Positions 8,953 to 18,963 of a stretch of 64,000 nt of DNA are shown piece after piece. Below the pieces are notes generated by a model. It did no database searches, was not told the origin of the DNA, and saw nothing but the letters and a program-made list of their open reading frames with translations. This DNA comes from Streptomyces diastatochromogenes (lineage in GTDB: Bacteria; Actinomycetota; Actinomycetes; Streptomycetales; Streptomycetaceae). The stretch spans positions 7,192,001-7,256,000 of the forward strand of contig JAPTYK010000001.1 in assembly GCA_026913215.1 (NCBI GenBank). The letters run 5' to 3'. Made by a program: the position numbers and the translations under genes. The stretch's first letter is position 1, and the number at the start of each line of letters is the position of its first letter.

Positions 8953-9823
8953 TCACATCCAGTCGCTGAACCGCAGCCAGGCCATCATGTTGTCCATCGA
9001 GGGCTGCGGCAGCGCCTCCGCGCCGGCCGGCCGGTCCCGCTTCTCCGCCTGCCGGCCCGGCCCGAACATCGACTGCCACACCGACCGCGCGCAGCCGCGC
9101 ACGGCCGGGGCGAGCCGCTCCATCTCCCGGTGGACACCGTGGCCGCTCACCGAGACCGCCGCGATGGCCCGGCCGGCCCCGCGCAGCGGAGCCGCCACGC
9201 AGAAGACCCCCGGTACCCCTCCTCGTGGTCGAAGGCCACGCCGCGCTCCCGCGTCATCGCCAGCTCGCGGCGGAAGGACTCAGGGCGGGTCAGGGTCCGC
9301 GGGTGCGCGGCCGCAGCCCGTCCCGGATCACCCGCTCCACCGGCCCCGCGTCGCCGAAGGCCAGGATCGCCTTGCCCGAGGCCGTGCAGTACGCCGGCTG
9401 CCGCCCGCCCATCCGCGAGGGCACGACGGAGTCGTCCGAGCCGCCGATCCGCTCCAGATAGACCACCTCGGAGCCGTCGAGCACGGTCAGGTGCACCAGG
9501 TGCCCGGTGGACTCGTGCAGCGCGTGCAGATGGGGCAGGGCGGCCCGGCGGAGCCGGTTGTGGTGCGAGGCCATGGCCCCGAGCTCCAACATGCCCATGC
9601 CCAGCCGGTAGTCGCGGCCCTCGCGCTCCAGCCAGCGCAGCTGCACCAGCTGGTCCAGGATGCGGTGCGCCGAGGACCGGCGGATGCCCGAGCGCTGCAC
9701 GACCTCGGTGAGTGTGAGCCGGGGCCCCGCGCTCTCGAAGGCGCTCAACACCTTCGCCGCCTTCTCCAGCAGGGACAGCGGCGCCATCCCGGCCTCGACA
9801 GCCTCGACAGCACTGGTCGTCAT
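8953..9823 (-). CDS. IclR-family transcriptional regulator (frameshifted)
   Basis: An N-terminal winged helix-turn-helix (LTLTEVVQRSGIRRSSAHRI, about residues 30-50) is followed by an IclR effector domain with MLELGAMA, HLTVLDGSEVVYLER and the conserved PAYCTASGKAILAF turn. Frame changes near 9300 and 9213 must be bridged; the last part ends MMAWLRFSDWM. The ATG at 9823 follows GGGAGG; a longer start at 9847 overlaps that site. It is transcribed away from hsaA1, with the palindrome GTTCCGTCTCGGAAC in the shared upstream region. It is the only regulator I see in the steroid island and the likely local controller; the ligand is unknown. Confidence 0.88.
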
Positions 9824-9929
9824 CGGCACCTCCCACACGGACAGCACAGCCGATCGACCCCTGGCTGGGTCCGTAATCTCCGGTATTGCGTGGAGATTGC
9901 CAGAGGATGACGGGAGCTGGGAAGAGGGA

Positions 9930-9944
9930 GTTCCGTCTCGGAAC
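9930..9944. promoter_or_regulatory. Perfect palindrome in iclR-hsaA1 promoter region
   Basis: GTTCCG-TCT-CGGAAC is a perfect 6-3-6 inverted repeat, midway between the divergent IclR and hsaA1 starts. IclR proteins typically bind such short palindromes near their own gene. It differs in sequence from the TTCCCGCTCA sites but shares their spacing. Confidence 0.55.
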
Positions 9945-10005
9945 AGTAACGCGTAGGTTCCCTGTCGTCACGGCAGGACGAGACCGGATTCCGAGAGGGG
10001 CACCC

Positions 10006-11174
10006 ATGCGCGACGAGGACGTCCTCACGGCGGTCCGCGAGCTCGCCCCCGCCCTGCGCGAGCGCGCGGCCGAGGCGGAGACACTGCGCCGGGTGCCCGA
10101 GGCCTCCGTCGAGGAACTGGAGGAGGCCGGCTTCTTCCGGCTGCTCCGGCCCCGGGCCTACGGCGGACTCGCCGCCGACCCGGCCGTCTTCTACGCCGCC
10201 GTCCACGAGATCGCCAAGGCGTGCGGCTCGACCGGCTGGGCGGCGTCGGTCCTCGGCGTCCACCCCTGGTACGTGGCCCAGTTCGACCCGCGGGCGCAGG
10301 AGGAGGTCTGGGGCACGGACCGCTCCACCCGGATCTGCTCCTCCCACGCCCCCACCGGGGAGGTCACCGTCGTCGACGGCGGATACCGGCTCTCCGGCCG
10401 CTGGCACTTCTCCGCGGGCTCCGACCACGCCCGCTGGGCGCTCCTCGGCGGCGTCGTCAACGACCGCGAGGGCCGCCCGGTCGACATGCTGACCTTCCTG
10501 GTGCCCCGGTCCGACCACCGCGTCGACGACGTGTGGGACACGGTCGGCCTGCGCGGCAGCGGCAGCAACGACATCGTCGTCGAGGACGCCTTCGTCCCCG
10601 CCCACCGGACCCTCGGCTACGGCCCGGTGACCGTGCTGCGCTGCCCCGGCCACGAGGTCCACCCCGAACCGCTGTACCGGCTGCCGTACGCGGCCGTCTT
10701 CACCACCGCCATCTCCACCGCGATGGTCGGCATCGCCGAGGGCGCCCACGAGGACCGGCTCGCCGCCGCCCGCGCGCGCCTGAACGCCCCGCACGGCCGC
10801 CGGACCGCCGAGGACCCCTTCGCCCAGGTCCGCATCGCCCGCGCCGCCGGCGAGATCGACGCCGCCAAGCTGCAACTCGCCCGCAACATGGCCGACCTGT
10901 ACGCCGTCGCGCGCGCGGGCGCGGACATCCCCAGGGAGCTGCGCGCCCGCGCCCGCCGCGACCAGGCCCTCGCCACCGAACGCGCCATCACCGCCGTGGA
11001 CCTGCTCATGGAGAACGCCGGCGCGGCCCGCTCCACGTGGGCGACGACGTCCTCCAGCGCGCCTGGCGCGACCTGCACACCGGCCGCGGCCAGGCCGCCA
11101 ACGACGTGGACCGGGCGCTCGTCCTCTACGCCCAGGACGCCCTCGGCATGGACGTCCACGACCCCATGCTCTGA
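10006..11174 (+). CDS. hsaA: Flavin-dependent secosteroid monooxygenase HsaA, copy 1 (frameshifted)
   Basis: Acyl-CoA-dehydrogenase-fold monooxygenase that uses reduced flavin from HsaB to hydroxylate 3-HSA at C4, giving the catechol for HsaC. About 390 aa. Blocks shared with M. tuberculosis HsaA include FYAAVHEIAKACGSTGWAASVLGVHPW, read in pieces, VWDTVGLRGSGSND and RRDQALATERAI. The frame changes once, near 11030. ATG 10006 follows GAGAGGGG. It is the near end of the IclR divergent region and is separated from copy 2 by 116 bases holding a TTCCCGCTCA site, so the two can be controlled separately. Confidence 0.9.
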
Positions 11175-11198
11175 CCCCGGAGCCGCTTCCCGGGCGGG

Positions 11199-11216
11199 TT
11201 CCCGCTCAGTGGGAGC
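11199..11216. promoter_or_regulatory. Operator-like palindrome, site 2
   Basis: TTCCCGCTCAGTGGGAGC lies about 75 bases before hsaA copy 2, the same distance as site 1 from hsaE. It carries one mismatch in the inverted repeat. A second nearby inverted repeat, GCCGTACGGC followed by GCCGTACGG (about 11230-11250), may also matter. Confidence 0.6.
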
Positions 11217-11290
11217 AGCCCATTTCGCTGCCGTACGGCACGCCGTACGGTCCTGGCATTCCCCCACCACGACCCGAAAGGGGATGCCCC

Positions 11291-12456
11291 ATGGCCGATG
11301 ACGTCCTGGCAGCGATCCGTGACCTCGCCCCCGCCCTGCGCGAGCGCGCGGCCGAGGCGGAGACGCTGCGCCGGGTGCCCGACACCTCCGTCAAGGAACT
11401 GGAGGACACCGGCTTCTTCCAGCTGCTCCAGCCCAAGGCCTTCGGCGGCCGCGCGGCCGACCCGGTGGTCTTCTACTCGGCGGTCAAGGAGATCGCCAAG
11501 GCATGCGGATCGACCGGCTGGGTCGCCTCCGTGGTCGGCGTCCACCCCTGGCACGTCGCCCTCTTCGACCCCCGCGCCCAGCAGGAGGTGTGGGGCCAGG
11601 ACCCCAAGACCCGCATCGCCTCCTCGTACGCCCCCACCGGCAAGGCCACCGCCACCGAAGGCGGCTTCCGGCTCTCCGGCCGCTGGCACTTCTCCTCCGG
11701 CTGCGACCACGCCCGCTGGGCGCTCCTCGGCTGCCTCGTCACCGACGGCGAGGGCAACCCGGTCGACATGCGCACCTTCCTGATCCCCCGGTCCGACTAC
11801 CGGATCGACGACGTCTGGGACACCGTCGGCCTGCGCGGCACCGGCAGCAACGACGTCGTCGTCGAGGACGTCTTCGTCCCCGAGCACCGCGCCCTGAGCT
11901 TCGGCCCCGTCACCTCCCTGAGCGTGCCCGGCCACGAGATCAACCCGAGCCGCTCTACCGGCTGCCGTACGCCGGCGTGTTCACCACCACCATCTCCACC
12001 CCGATCGTCGGCATCGCCGAGGGCGCCTTCGACTCGTACGCCGAGGCCACCCGGAAGCGGTTCCGCGTCTCGTACGGGCAGAAGGTCGCCGAGGACCCCT
12101 TCGCACAGGTCCGCATCGCCCGCGCCGCCAGCGACATCGACGCGAGCTGGCTGCAACTGACCCGCAACATGGGCGAGATGTACGCCCTCGCCGAGCGCGG
12201 CGAGGAGATCCCGATGGAGCTGCGCACCCGCACCCGCCGCGACCAGGTGCTCGCCACCGAACGCTCGGTCGCGGCCGTCGACCTGCTGATGGAGAACTCC
12301 GGCGGCAGCGCCATGCGCACCGGCCCCGGCCTCGTCCAGCGCGCCTGGCGCGACGCCCACACCGGCCGCGGCCACGCCGCCAACGACCCCGAGCGGGCCC
12401 TCGTCATGTACGGGCAGAGCGCGCTCGGCATCGACATCCAAGACACCATGGCCTGA
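11291..12456 (+). CDS. hsaA: Flavin-dependent secosteroid monooxygenase HsaA, copy 2 (frameshifted)
   Basis: A second HsaA-type oxygenase about as long as copy 1. This copy is closer to the M. tuberculosis enzyme: IASSYAPTG, SSGCDHARWA, ISTPIVGIAEGA, FAQVRIARAASDIDASW and HAANDPERA are near-identical to HsaA blocks, and QLTRNMGEMYAL replaces the more divergent segment of copy 1. The frame changes once, near 11945. ATG 11291 follows AAAGGGGA. It heads the run hsaA-hsaD-hsaC-hsaB-maoC and is therefore the likelier true HsaA partner of HsaB. Confidence 0.93.
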
Positions 12457-12468
12457 GAGGCGGAGACG

Positions 12469-13338
12469 ATGGCAGAGCTCACCTACGAGTCGACCTCCCG
12501 CACCGCCAAGGCGGCCGGACTCACCCTCCACTACCACGAGGCCGCCCCCGCCGACCGTGACGACGCCCCCGCCGTGATCATGCTCCACGGCGGTGGTCCC
12601 GGGGCCTCCGGCTGGAGCAACTTCGGCCGCAACCTCCCCGTGTTCGCCGAGCACTTCCGCACGCTCCTCGTCGACCAGCCCTGCTTCGGCCGCTCGGACA
12701 AGCCGGAGCTCGACAAGGACTACTTCAGCTTCGGCGCGGACGCCGTCGCCGCCCTCATGGACGAACTCGGCATCGAGCGGGCGCACTTCATCGGCAACTC
12801 CCTCGGCGGCGGCACGGCCGTCCGCATCGCCCTGAACCACCCGGACAAGGTCGGCAAGCTCCTCCTGATGGGCCCCGGCGGGGTCTCCGTGAACCTCTTC
12901 GCCTCCGACCCGACCGAGGGCATCAAGCGGCTCTTCGAGTTCAACGCCTCGCCCGAGCCCACCCGGGAGCAGATGCGCGCCTTCCTCGGCGTCATGGCGT
13001 ACGACCCGTCGATCGTCACCGACGAACTCGTCGAGGAACGCTTCGCCTCGGCCACCGACCCCGACACCCGGCTCGGCAGCGCCCGCATGGGCGCCTCCTT
13101 CGCCAACCCCGCCTGGGCCCGGGACACGATGCTCTGGCGCGAGGCCCACCGGATCACCCAGCCGGTGCTGCTCACCTGGGGCCGCGAGGACCGCGTGAAC
13201 CCCCTCGACGGCGCCTTCGTCGCCCTCAAGACCATCCCCGACGCGCGTCTGCACGTCTTCCCGCACTGCGGCCACTGGGCCCAGACCGAGCGGGCCGACG
13301 AGTTCAACCGCCTCGCCGTCGACTTCTTCTCCCACTGA
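12469..13338 (+). CDS. hsaD: 4,9-DSHA meta-cleavage product hydrolase HsaD
   Basis: Alpha/beta hydrolase that cleaves the C-C bond of the ring-opened secosteroid (4,9-DSHA), releasing the dienoate for HsaE and the HIP-type bicyclic acid. 289 aa and intact. HGGGPGASGW forms the oxyanion hole, Ser111 is in GNSLGGG, the acid is the Asp of GREDRVNP and the base is the His of CGHWAQ. This is the MCP-hydrolase pattern (BphD/HsaD). ATG 12469 follows GAGGCGGAG, 12 bases after hsaA copy 2. Confidence 0.93.
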   Translation: MAELTYESTSRTAKAAGLTLHYHEAAPADRDDAPAVIMLHGGGPGASGWSNFGRNLPVFAEHFRTLLVDQPCFGRSDKPELDKDYFSFGADAVAALMDELGIERAHFIGNSLGGGTAVRIALNHPDKVGKLLLMGPGGVSVNLFASDPTEGIKRLFEFNASPEPTREQMRAFLGVMAYDPSIVTDELVEERFASATDPDTRLGSARMGASFANPAWARDTMLWREAHRITQPVLLTWGREDRVNPLDGAFVALKTIPDARLHVFPHCGHWAQTERADEFNRLAVDFFSH

Positions 13339-13363
13339 ACCTTCCACCGAAGAGGTGCACACC

Positions 13364-14268
13364 ATGGACATCCGTGCTCTCGGCTACCTGCGCCTGGAGA
13401 CCACCACCCTGGACGAGTGGCGGCGCTACGCGCTCGACATCCTGGGCATGGTGGAGGCGACCGGCACCACCGAGGACACCCTCTGCCTCCGCCTGGACGA
13501 CCGCGCCCACCGCATCGTCATCCAGGCCGGCGAGGCGACCGCCTCCTCGCGGCCGGCTGGGAGGTGGCGAACGCCGCCGCGCTCGCCCGCGCCGCCGAGG
13601 AGCTGGAGGCGGCGGCGTCGCCGTCAAGGCCGCCGACCCGCCGAGCTCGCCGAGCGCCGCGTCCAGGGCCTGATCCACGTCACGGACCCCGGCGGCAACC
13701 CCTGGAGATCTACTGGGGCCAGGCCCAGGACCACAGCGCGCTCGGCACCCCGTACGGCAACCGCTTCGTCACCGGGACCCCCGCGGGGGAGGACCTCGGC
13801 CTCGGCCACGTCGTCCTCCCGGTGCCGGACATCGAGGCCGCGCTCGACTTCTACGAGAACCTGCTCGGCTTCCAGCTGCGCGACTCGATGAAGCTGCCCC
13901 CGCAGGCCGTCCCGACCGCCACCGAGCAGCGGGACTTCCACTGGATGCACTTCCTCAGCCCCAACCGCCGCCACCACAGCCTCGGCCTCTACCCCGGCGC
14001 CCTGCCCCCCGGCATCGTGCACTTCATGGTGGAGCTGGAGACCCTCGACGACGTGGGCCGCGGCCTCGACCGCATGCAGGAGGCGGGCGTCCCCATCGCC
14101 TCCAGCCTCGGCCGCCACACCAACGACCGCATGGTGTCCTTCTACGCCCAGGCCCCCGGCGGCTTCCAGGTCGAGTACGGCTGGGACGGCCTCGTCGTCG
14201 ACCCCGCCACCTGGGCCGCGAAGGAGATCACCGCCGACAGCTTCTGGGGCCACCGGTGGAACGGCTGA
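13364..14268 (+). CDS. hsaC: Extradiol dioxygenase HsaC (3,4-DHSA dioxygenase; frameshifted)
   Basis: Fe(II) extradiol dioxygenase that opens the catechol ring of 3,4-DHSA. About 300 aa with two vicinal-oxygen-chelate modules. The N-module starts MDIRALGYLRLET. The C-module begins GLGHVVLPVPDIEAAL, whose His is the first iron ligand; His in HHSLGLY is the usual second ligand region and Glu in FQVEYGWDG is the third. Frame changes near 13545, 13620 and 13700 affect only the N-module and linker. ATG 13364 follows GAGGTG. Its 3' end overlaps hsaB by 13 bases. Confidence 0.92.
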
Positions 14269-14744
14269 TCCCCCCCTCCGAGTTCCGGGACGTCCTGGGC
14301 CGCTTCGCCAGCGGCATCACGGTGGTGGCGACCCTCGACGCCGACACCGGGGGACCCGTCGGGTTCGCCTGCCAGTCCTTCGCCTCGCTCTCCCTCGACC
14401 CTCCGCTGGTCATGCTGGCCGTCGGCAAGAACTCCACCAGCTGGCCGAGGATCGAGCGGTCGGGCCGCTTCTGCGTCAACATCCTCGCCGAGGACCAGCA
14501 GGCCACCTGCGCCGCGCTGGGCCGCAGCGGACCCGACAAGTTCGCCGGGATCCCGTGGAGCGCGGGCGAGCACGGCACCGTGCGCGTCGACGGGGCCCTC
14601 GCCCACGTCGAGTGCGAACTCGACGCCGTGTACGAGGCGGGGGACCACTACCTGGTCACCGCGCAGGTGGTGGCGCTCGACGCGGGCGAGGACGGCCGGC
14701 CGCTCCTGTTCTTCCGCAGCCGCTACGCCGTGGGCGCGTTCTGA
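14256..14744 (+). CDS. hsaB: Flavin reductase HsaB
   Basis: Supplies reduced flavin to HsaA. 162 aa and intact, with the flavin-reductase-like split-barrel pattern: FASGITVVAT near residue 16, GFACQSFASLSLDPPLVMLAV for flavin binding, FCVNILAEDQ, and YLVTAQVVAL. The start is the GTG at 14256, inside the end of hsaC; the overlap implies translational coupling. Its length and order (hsaC-hsaB) match an HsaAB two-component system. Confidence 0.92.
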   Translation: MERLIPPSEFRDVLGRFASGITVVATLDADTGGPVGFACQSFASLSLDPPLVMLAVGKNSTSWPRIERSGRFCVNILAEDQQATCAALGRSGPDKFAGIPWSAGEHGTVRVDGALAHVECELDAVYEAGDHYLVTAQVVALDAGEDGRPLLFFRSRYAVGAF

Positions 14745-15610
14745 TGCCCCTCGACGTCGACAAGGCGCTCTCCGCGCCGCCGGTGCGCACCGAGGTCGGC
14801 TGGGACGAGCGCGACGTACGCCTCTACCACCTGGCGCTCGGCGCGGGCGTCCCCGAGACCGACCCGCGCGAACTGCGCTACGTGTACGAGGGACACGAGC
14901 GGGGCCTCCAGGTCCTGCCCACCTTCGGCGTCGTCGCCGGCGGCACCGGCGGTGTCGGCTTCCAGGTCTTCGACCTGCCGGGCGTCGACATCGACCTGGC
15001 GAAGGTGCTCCACGGAGGCCAGGAGATCGAGGCGCACCGCCCGCTGCCCGCCGCCGCCCGCGCCACCGCGGTCACCCGGGCGCGGCCGTGTACGACAAGG
15101 GCAAGGCCGCCGTCATCGTCCAGGAGTCCACCCTCCTCGGCGAGGACGGCGAGCCGCTCCTCACCCAGCGCAACCAGATCTTCGTGCACGGCGAGGGCGG
15201 CTTCGGCGGCGACCGCGGCCCCTCCGAACGCCTCCCCGTGCCCGACCGGGAACCCGATCTGGTGACCGAGATCCCCACGCTCCGCCAGCAGGCCCTGCTC
15301 TACCGGCTCACCGGGGACTGGAACCCGCTGCACGCCGACCCCGCCACCGCCCGCCGCGCCGGCCACGACCGCCCCATCCTGCACGGGCTCTGCTCCTTCG
15401 GGATGGCGGTCAAGGCGGTCACCGACCGCCTCCTCGGCGGCGACGCGGGCGCCGTCGCCGCCTGCCGCACCCGCTTCGCCGGGGTCTTCTTCCCGGCGAG
15501 ACCCTGCGGCTGCGCGTCTGGGACACCCCGACGGCTACCGCCTGACGGCCACGGCGGCGGACCGCGAGGACGCGCCGGTCCTCACCGACGCGCGGATCAC
15601 CGCCCGCTGA
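14744..15610 (+). CDS. MaoC-type enoyl-CoA hydratase, double hot-dog (frameshifted)
   Basis: A (R)-specific 2-enoyl-CoA hydratase of about 285 aa, related to hydratase 2 and to the mycobacterial Hsd4B/ChsH-type enzymes. The N-terminal hot-dog begins VRLYHLALGAGVPETDPREL. The C-terminal hot-dog has the catalytic segment LTGDWNPLHADPATA and RPILHGLCSFG. Frame changes lie near 15085 and 15500. The ATG overlaps the hsaB stop (TGATG). With an SDR it could perform a beta-oxidation step on the side chain or on the propionate of HIP; the substrate is inferred from location. Last gene of its operon. Confidence 0.85.
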
Positions 15611-15637
15611 ACCGACGCGCGGATCACCGCGCGACGA
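15584..15637. repeat. 27-bp tandem duplication across the maoC stop codon
   Basis: The last eight codons plus stop of the MaoC gene (15584-15610, encoding TDARITAR*) are repeated immediately downstream (15611-15637), where the stop has become CGA. The first 20 bases of the two copies are identical. Confidence 0.85.
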
Positions 15638-15640
15638 CCC

Positions 15641-15676
15641 GGCGGCCGGGGCGGAGGACGGCCCGCCCCGGCCGCC
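15641..15676. terminator. Strong hairpin terminator before kstD
   Basis: A perfect 14-bp G+C stem (15641-15654 with 15663-15676) and 8-base loop lies between the MaoC gene and kstD. It makes kstD likely to start its own transcription unit or to depend on read-through. Confidence 0.7.
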
Positions 15677-15705
15677 GACCCACCTGATACGACCAGGAGA
15701 CTCGT

Positions 15706-17384
15706 ATGAACGACCAGTGGGACCACACGTACGACGTGGTGGTCGTCGGCTCCGGCGCCGCCGGCATGGCCGCCGCCCTCACCGCCCGGCTGCGCGGCCT
15801 GACCGCCCTGGTGCTGGAGAAGACCGAGGCCTACGGCGGCTCGACCGCCCTGTCCGGCGGCGCGATCTGGGTCCCGGACAACTTCCACCTGGACGAGGCC
15901 GGGCTCGGCGACACCCCCGAGAAGGCCCGCGCCTACCTGGACGCCACCGTCGGCGACCGGGTGAGCGCCGCGCGCAAGGACGCCTACGTCACCCACGGAC
16001 CGCGCATGGTCCGGGAGTTCCACGACCGCACCGACGTCAGGTTCGTCTACACCCCGGCTACTCCGACTACTACCCCGAGCGGCTCGGCGGCTACCCGCAG
16101 GGACGCTCGATCGAACCGCAGGTCTTCGACTTCAAAAAGCTCTGCCCCGAGCAGCGCGCCACCATGCGCCGCGCCGGGCTCCCCACGTACGGCCTCACCA
16201 TCACCTCCAAGGACTTCCGGCAGCTGAACATGGTGGCGCGCACCTGGTCCGGCCGCCGCACCGCGCTCAAGGTCGGCGCCCAGGCGGTCGGGGCGAAGCT
16301 CACCGGCAAGGAACCGCTCTCCCTCGGCGAGGCGCTGATCGCCCGCATGCGGCACTCCCTCGACGCCCTCGGCGCGGACCTGTGGCTCTCCGCCCCGATG
16401 ACCGGCCTGGTCGAGGAGGACGGCCGGGTCACCGGCGTCCGGATCACCAGGAACGGCCGGGAGGTCACCGTCCGGGCGACCGGCGGCGTCGTCCTCGCCT
16501 CCGGGGGCTTCTCCCACGACCAGCGGCTCCGCGAGAAGCACCTGCCCTCGCCCACCTCCACCGAGTGGAGCTCCGCCGCCGAGGGCCAGACCGGCGACGC
16601 CCTGGAACCGGCCGTCGCCCTCGGCGCCGCGACCGACCTGATGGACAAGGTCTGGGGCGCGCCGTCGGTGGTGCCCCCCGAGGGCAGGCCCTTCTTCCTC
16701 GTCGCCGACCGGGGCGTCCCCGGCATGGTGATCGTCAACGCGGCGGGGGAGCGCTACGCCAACGAGGCCGCCCCGTACCACGAGTTCGTCGACGCCATGT
16801 ACGCCCACGACAGGCCCGGGGCGAGCACCGTGCCGTCCTGGCTGATCCTCGACGCCACCTCCCGGGCCCGCTACATCTTCATGGGCCTCTTCCCGGGCCA
16901 GGCGTTCCCCAAGCCGTGGCTGGACAGCGGCTTCGTCAAGAAGGCCGCGACCGTGGAGGAGCTGGCCGCGCGCATCGACGTCGCCCCGGAGCGGCTGCGC
17001 GCCACCGTCGACCGCTTCAACGGCTTCGCCCGCGCCGGCCGCGACGAGGACTTCCACCGCGGCGACAGCGTCTACGACCGCTACTACGGCGACCCGACGC
17101 TGCCCCATCCGAACCTGGCGCCGCTGGAGAAGGGCCCGTACTACGCGATCCCCGTCCACCCGGGCGACATCGGCACCAAGGGCGGCCTCGTCACCGACGC
17201 CACGGCCCGCGTCCTGCGGGAGGACGGCACGCCCATCGACGGCCTGTACGCCTCCGGCAACGTCTCCTCCGCCGTCATGGGGGAGACCTACCCGGGCCCC
17301 GGCGCGACCATCGGCCCCGCCATGACGTTCAGCTGGCTCGCGGTCGACGACATCGCCCGCACCCGCTCCGCCGAGGCGCGGTGA
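15706..17384 (+). CDS. kstD: 3-ketosteroid delta-1-dehydrogenase KstD (frameshifted once)
   Basis: FAD enzyme that introduces the 1,2 double bond into 3-keto-4-ene steroids, the step before KshAB opens ring B. About 559 aa. The N-terminal dinucleotide fold VVVVGSGAAGMAAAL is followed by the family block GGSTALSGGAIWVPDN. The C-terminus carries the KstD signature GLYASGNVSSAVMGETYPGPGATIGPA, read here in two parts around GET. One frame change near 16058. ATG 15706 follows AGGAG. The stop overlaps the possible GTG start of the next SDR (GTGA). Confidence 0.93.
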
Positions 17385-17392
17385 CGGGCCCG

Positions 17393-18199
17393 ATGACGGA
17401 TCTGCGGGGCAGGACCGTGCTCGTCACCGGTGCGGCCCGGGGCATCGGCGCGGAGGCCGCCCGGACGGCCGTCGAGTCCGGCGCCCGGGTCGTCCTCACC
17501 GACGTACGGGAGGAGGAGGGGCGGGCGGCGGCCGAGAAGCTCGGCGGCCACGCCCGCTTCCTCCGCCACGACGTCACCTCCGAGGACGACTGGCGCGAGG
17601 TCGTCGACTTCACGGTCGAGACCTTCGGCCGGGTGGACGGCCTGGTCAACAACGCCGGGATCTCCGGCGGTTCGCACCGCCTGGAGGAGCAGACGGCCGA
17701 GGCGTTCCGGCAGGTCCTCGACATCAACCTCACCGGCGTCTTCCTCGGCATGCGGGCCGTCGTCCCGGCGATGCGGGAGAGCGGCGGCGGCTCCGTCGTC
17801 AACATCTCCTCCGCCGCCGGGCTCTTCGGCCTGGCCGGGACCGCCGGATACGGCGCCGCCAAATGGGGCGTGCGCGGACTCACCAAACTCGGCGCCGTGG
17901 AACTCGGCGCCGACCGGATCCGCGTCAACTCCGTGCACCCCGGCATGATCTACACCCCGATGACCGCGCACGTGGGTATCGAGCGGGGCGAGGGGAAGTA
18001 CCCGGACACACCGATGGGCCGGGTCGGCGAGCCGCTGGAGATCGCGCGGGCGGTCGTCTTCCTGCTCTCCGACGCCGCCTCGTACGTCACCGGCGCCGAA
18101 CTGGCCGTCGACGGCGGCTGGACGACCGGCCCTGCCCTCCGTCCGTCCCTCCGCCCGATCGGGGAACCGACCGGCGAACCGACCGAGGAGAACCGCTGA
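17393..18199 (+). CDS. 3-alpha(20-beta)-hydroxysteroid dehydrogenase homologue (SDR)
   Basis: Intact SDR that closely resembles the 3-alpha,20-beta-HSD of Streptomyces exfoliatus/hydrogenans, an enzyme that reduces the 20-ketone of C21 steroids and oxidises 3-alpha-hydroxyls. Shared blocks are TGAARGIGAEAA, NNAGISGG, DINLTGVFLGM, NISSAAGLFGLA, the catalytic YGAAKWGVRGL, RVNSVHPGM, TPMTA and TGAELAVDGGWTTGP. The ATG at 17393 aligns with the homologue's start; an in-frame GTG at 17381 overlaps the kstD stop and follows GAGG. The C-terminal 20 residues have a small GEPT repeat absent from the homologue. Confidence 0.9.
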   Translation: MTDLRGRTVLVTGAARGIGAEAARTAVESGARVVLTDVREEEGRAAAEKLGGHARFLRHDVTSEDDWREVVDFTVETFGRVDGLVNNAGISGGSHRLEEQTAEAFRQVLDINLTGVFLGMRAVVPAMRESGGGSVVNISSAAGLFGLAGTAGYGAAKWGVRGLTKLGAVELGADRIRVNSVHPGMIYTPMTAHVGIERGEGKYPDTPMGRVGEPLEIARAVVFLLSDAASYVTGAELAVDGGWTTGPALRPSLRPIGEPTGEPTEENR

Positions 18200-18963
18200 T
18201 GTCCGTCGACCTGACAGGAAAGGTCGCGCTGGTCACCGGCGCGGCCCGCGGCATGGGCGAGGCGGAGGCCCGGCTGTTCGCCGCCCTCGGGGCGAAGGTC
18301 GTCCTCACCGACGTCCTGGAGGCGGAGGGGGAGGCGACGGCCGCCTCCCTCGGCGCCGCCGCCCGCTTCGTACGCCACGACGTGACCGACGAGCGGTCCT
18401 GGGAGGCCGCCGTCGCCACCGCCCTGGACGCCTTCGGCCGGCTCGACGTCCTCGTCAACAACGCCGCGATCTACTCCACCGCGCTCATCACCGAGGAGGA
18501 CCCGGCCCGTCTGGAGGCGATCCTCCGCGTCAACCTGATCGGCCCGTTCCTCGGCGTCCGCGCCGTCGCCGGGGTGATGCGGGCGGGCGGCGGCGGGTCC
18601 ATCGTCAACATCTCCTCGCAGGCCGGCCTCCAGGGCATCTGGGGCCACGGCGCGTACGGCGCCGCGAAGTGGGGGCTGCGCGGCCTGACCAAGACCGCCG
18701 CCCTCGAACTCGGCCCGGACGGCATCCGGGTCAACTCCGTCCACCCGGGAGCCATCGTCACCGCGATGACCGCCCACCTGGAGACCAAGGAGCATCCCGC
18801 CGCGCCCCTCGGACGCGTGGGGGAGCCCGAGGAGGTCGCCCGCCTCGTCGCCTTCCTCGCCTCCGACGACTCCTCGTACCTGTCCGGCGCCGAACTCGCC
18901 GTGGACGGCGGCGCGTCGGCCGGCCGCATGCCGCTCCTCACCCCGAAAGGAACCGACGCGTGA
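18199..18963 (+). CDS. Short-chain dehydrogenase, steroid-HSD-like
   Basis: A second intact SDR, 254 aa, related to its upstream neighbour, suggesting tandem duplication. TGAARGMGEAEA is at residue 12, NNAAIYS near 90, NISSQAGLQG near 137, catalytic YGAAKWGLRG near 155, and TGAELAVDGG is replaced by SGAELAVDGGASAG. The ATG overlaps the preceding stop (TGATG). The protein ends LLTPKGTDA, and its last codons are the seed of the tandem array that follows. Oxidation or reduction of a steroid hydroxyl or ketone is likely; position unknown. Confidence 0.85.
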   Translation: MSVDLTGKVALVTGAARGMGEAEARLFAALGAKVVLTDVLEAEGEATAASLGAAARFVRHDVTDERSWEAAVATALDAFGRLDVLVNNAAIYSTALITEEDPARLEAILRVNLIGPFLGVRAVAGVMRAGGGGSIVNISSQAGLQGIWGHGAYGAAKWGLRGLTKTAALELGPDGIRVNSVHPGAIVTAMTAHLETKEHPAAPLGRVGEPEEVARLVAFLASDDSSYLSGAELAVDGGASAGRMPLLTPKGTDA

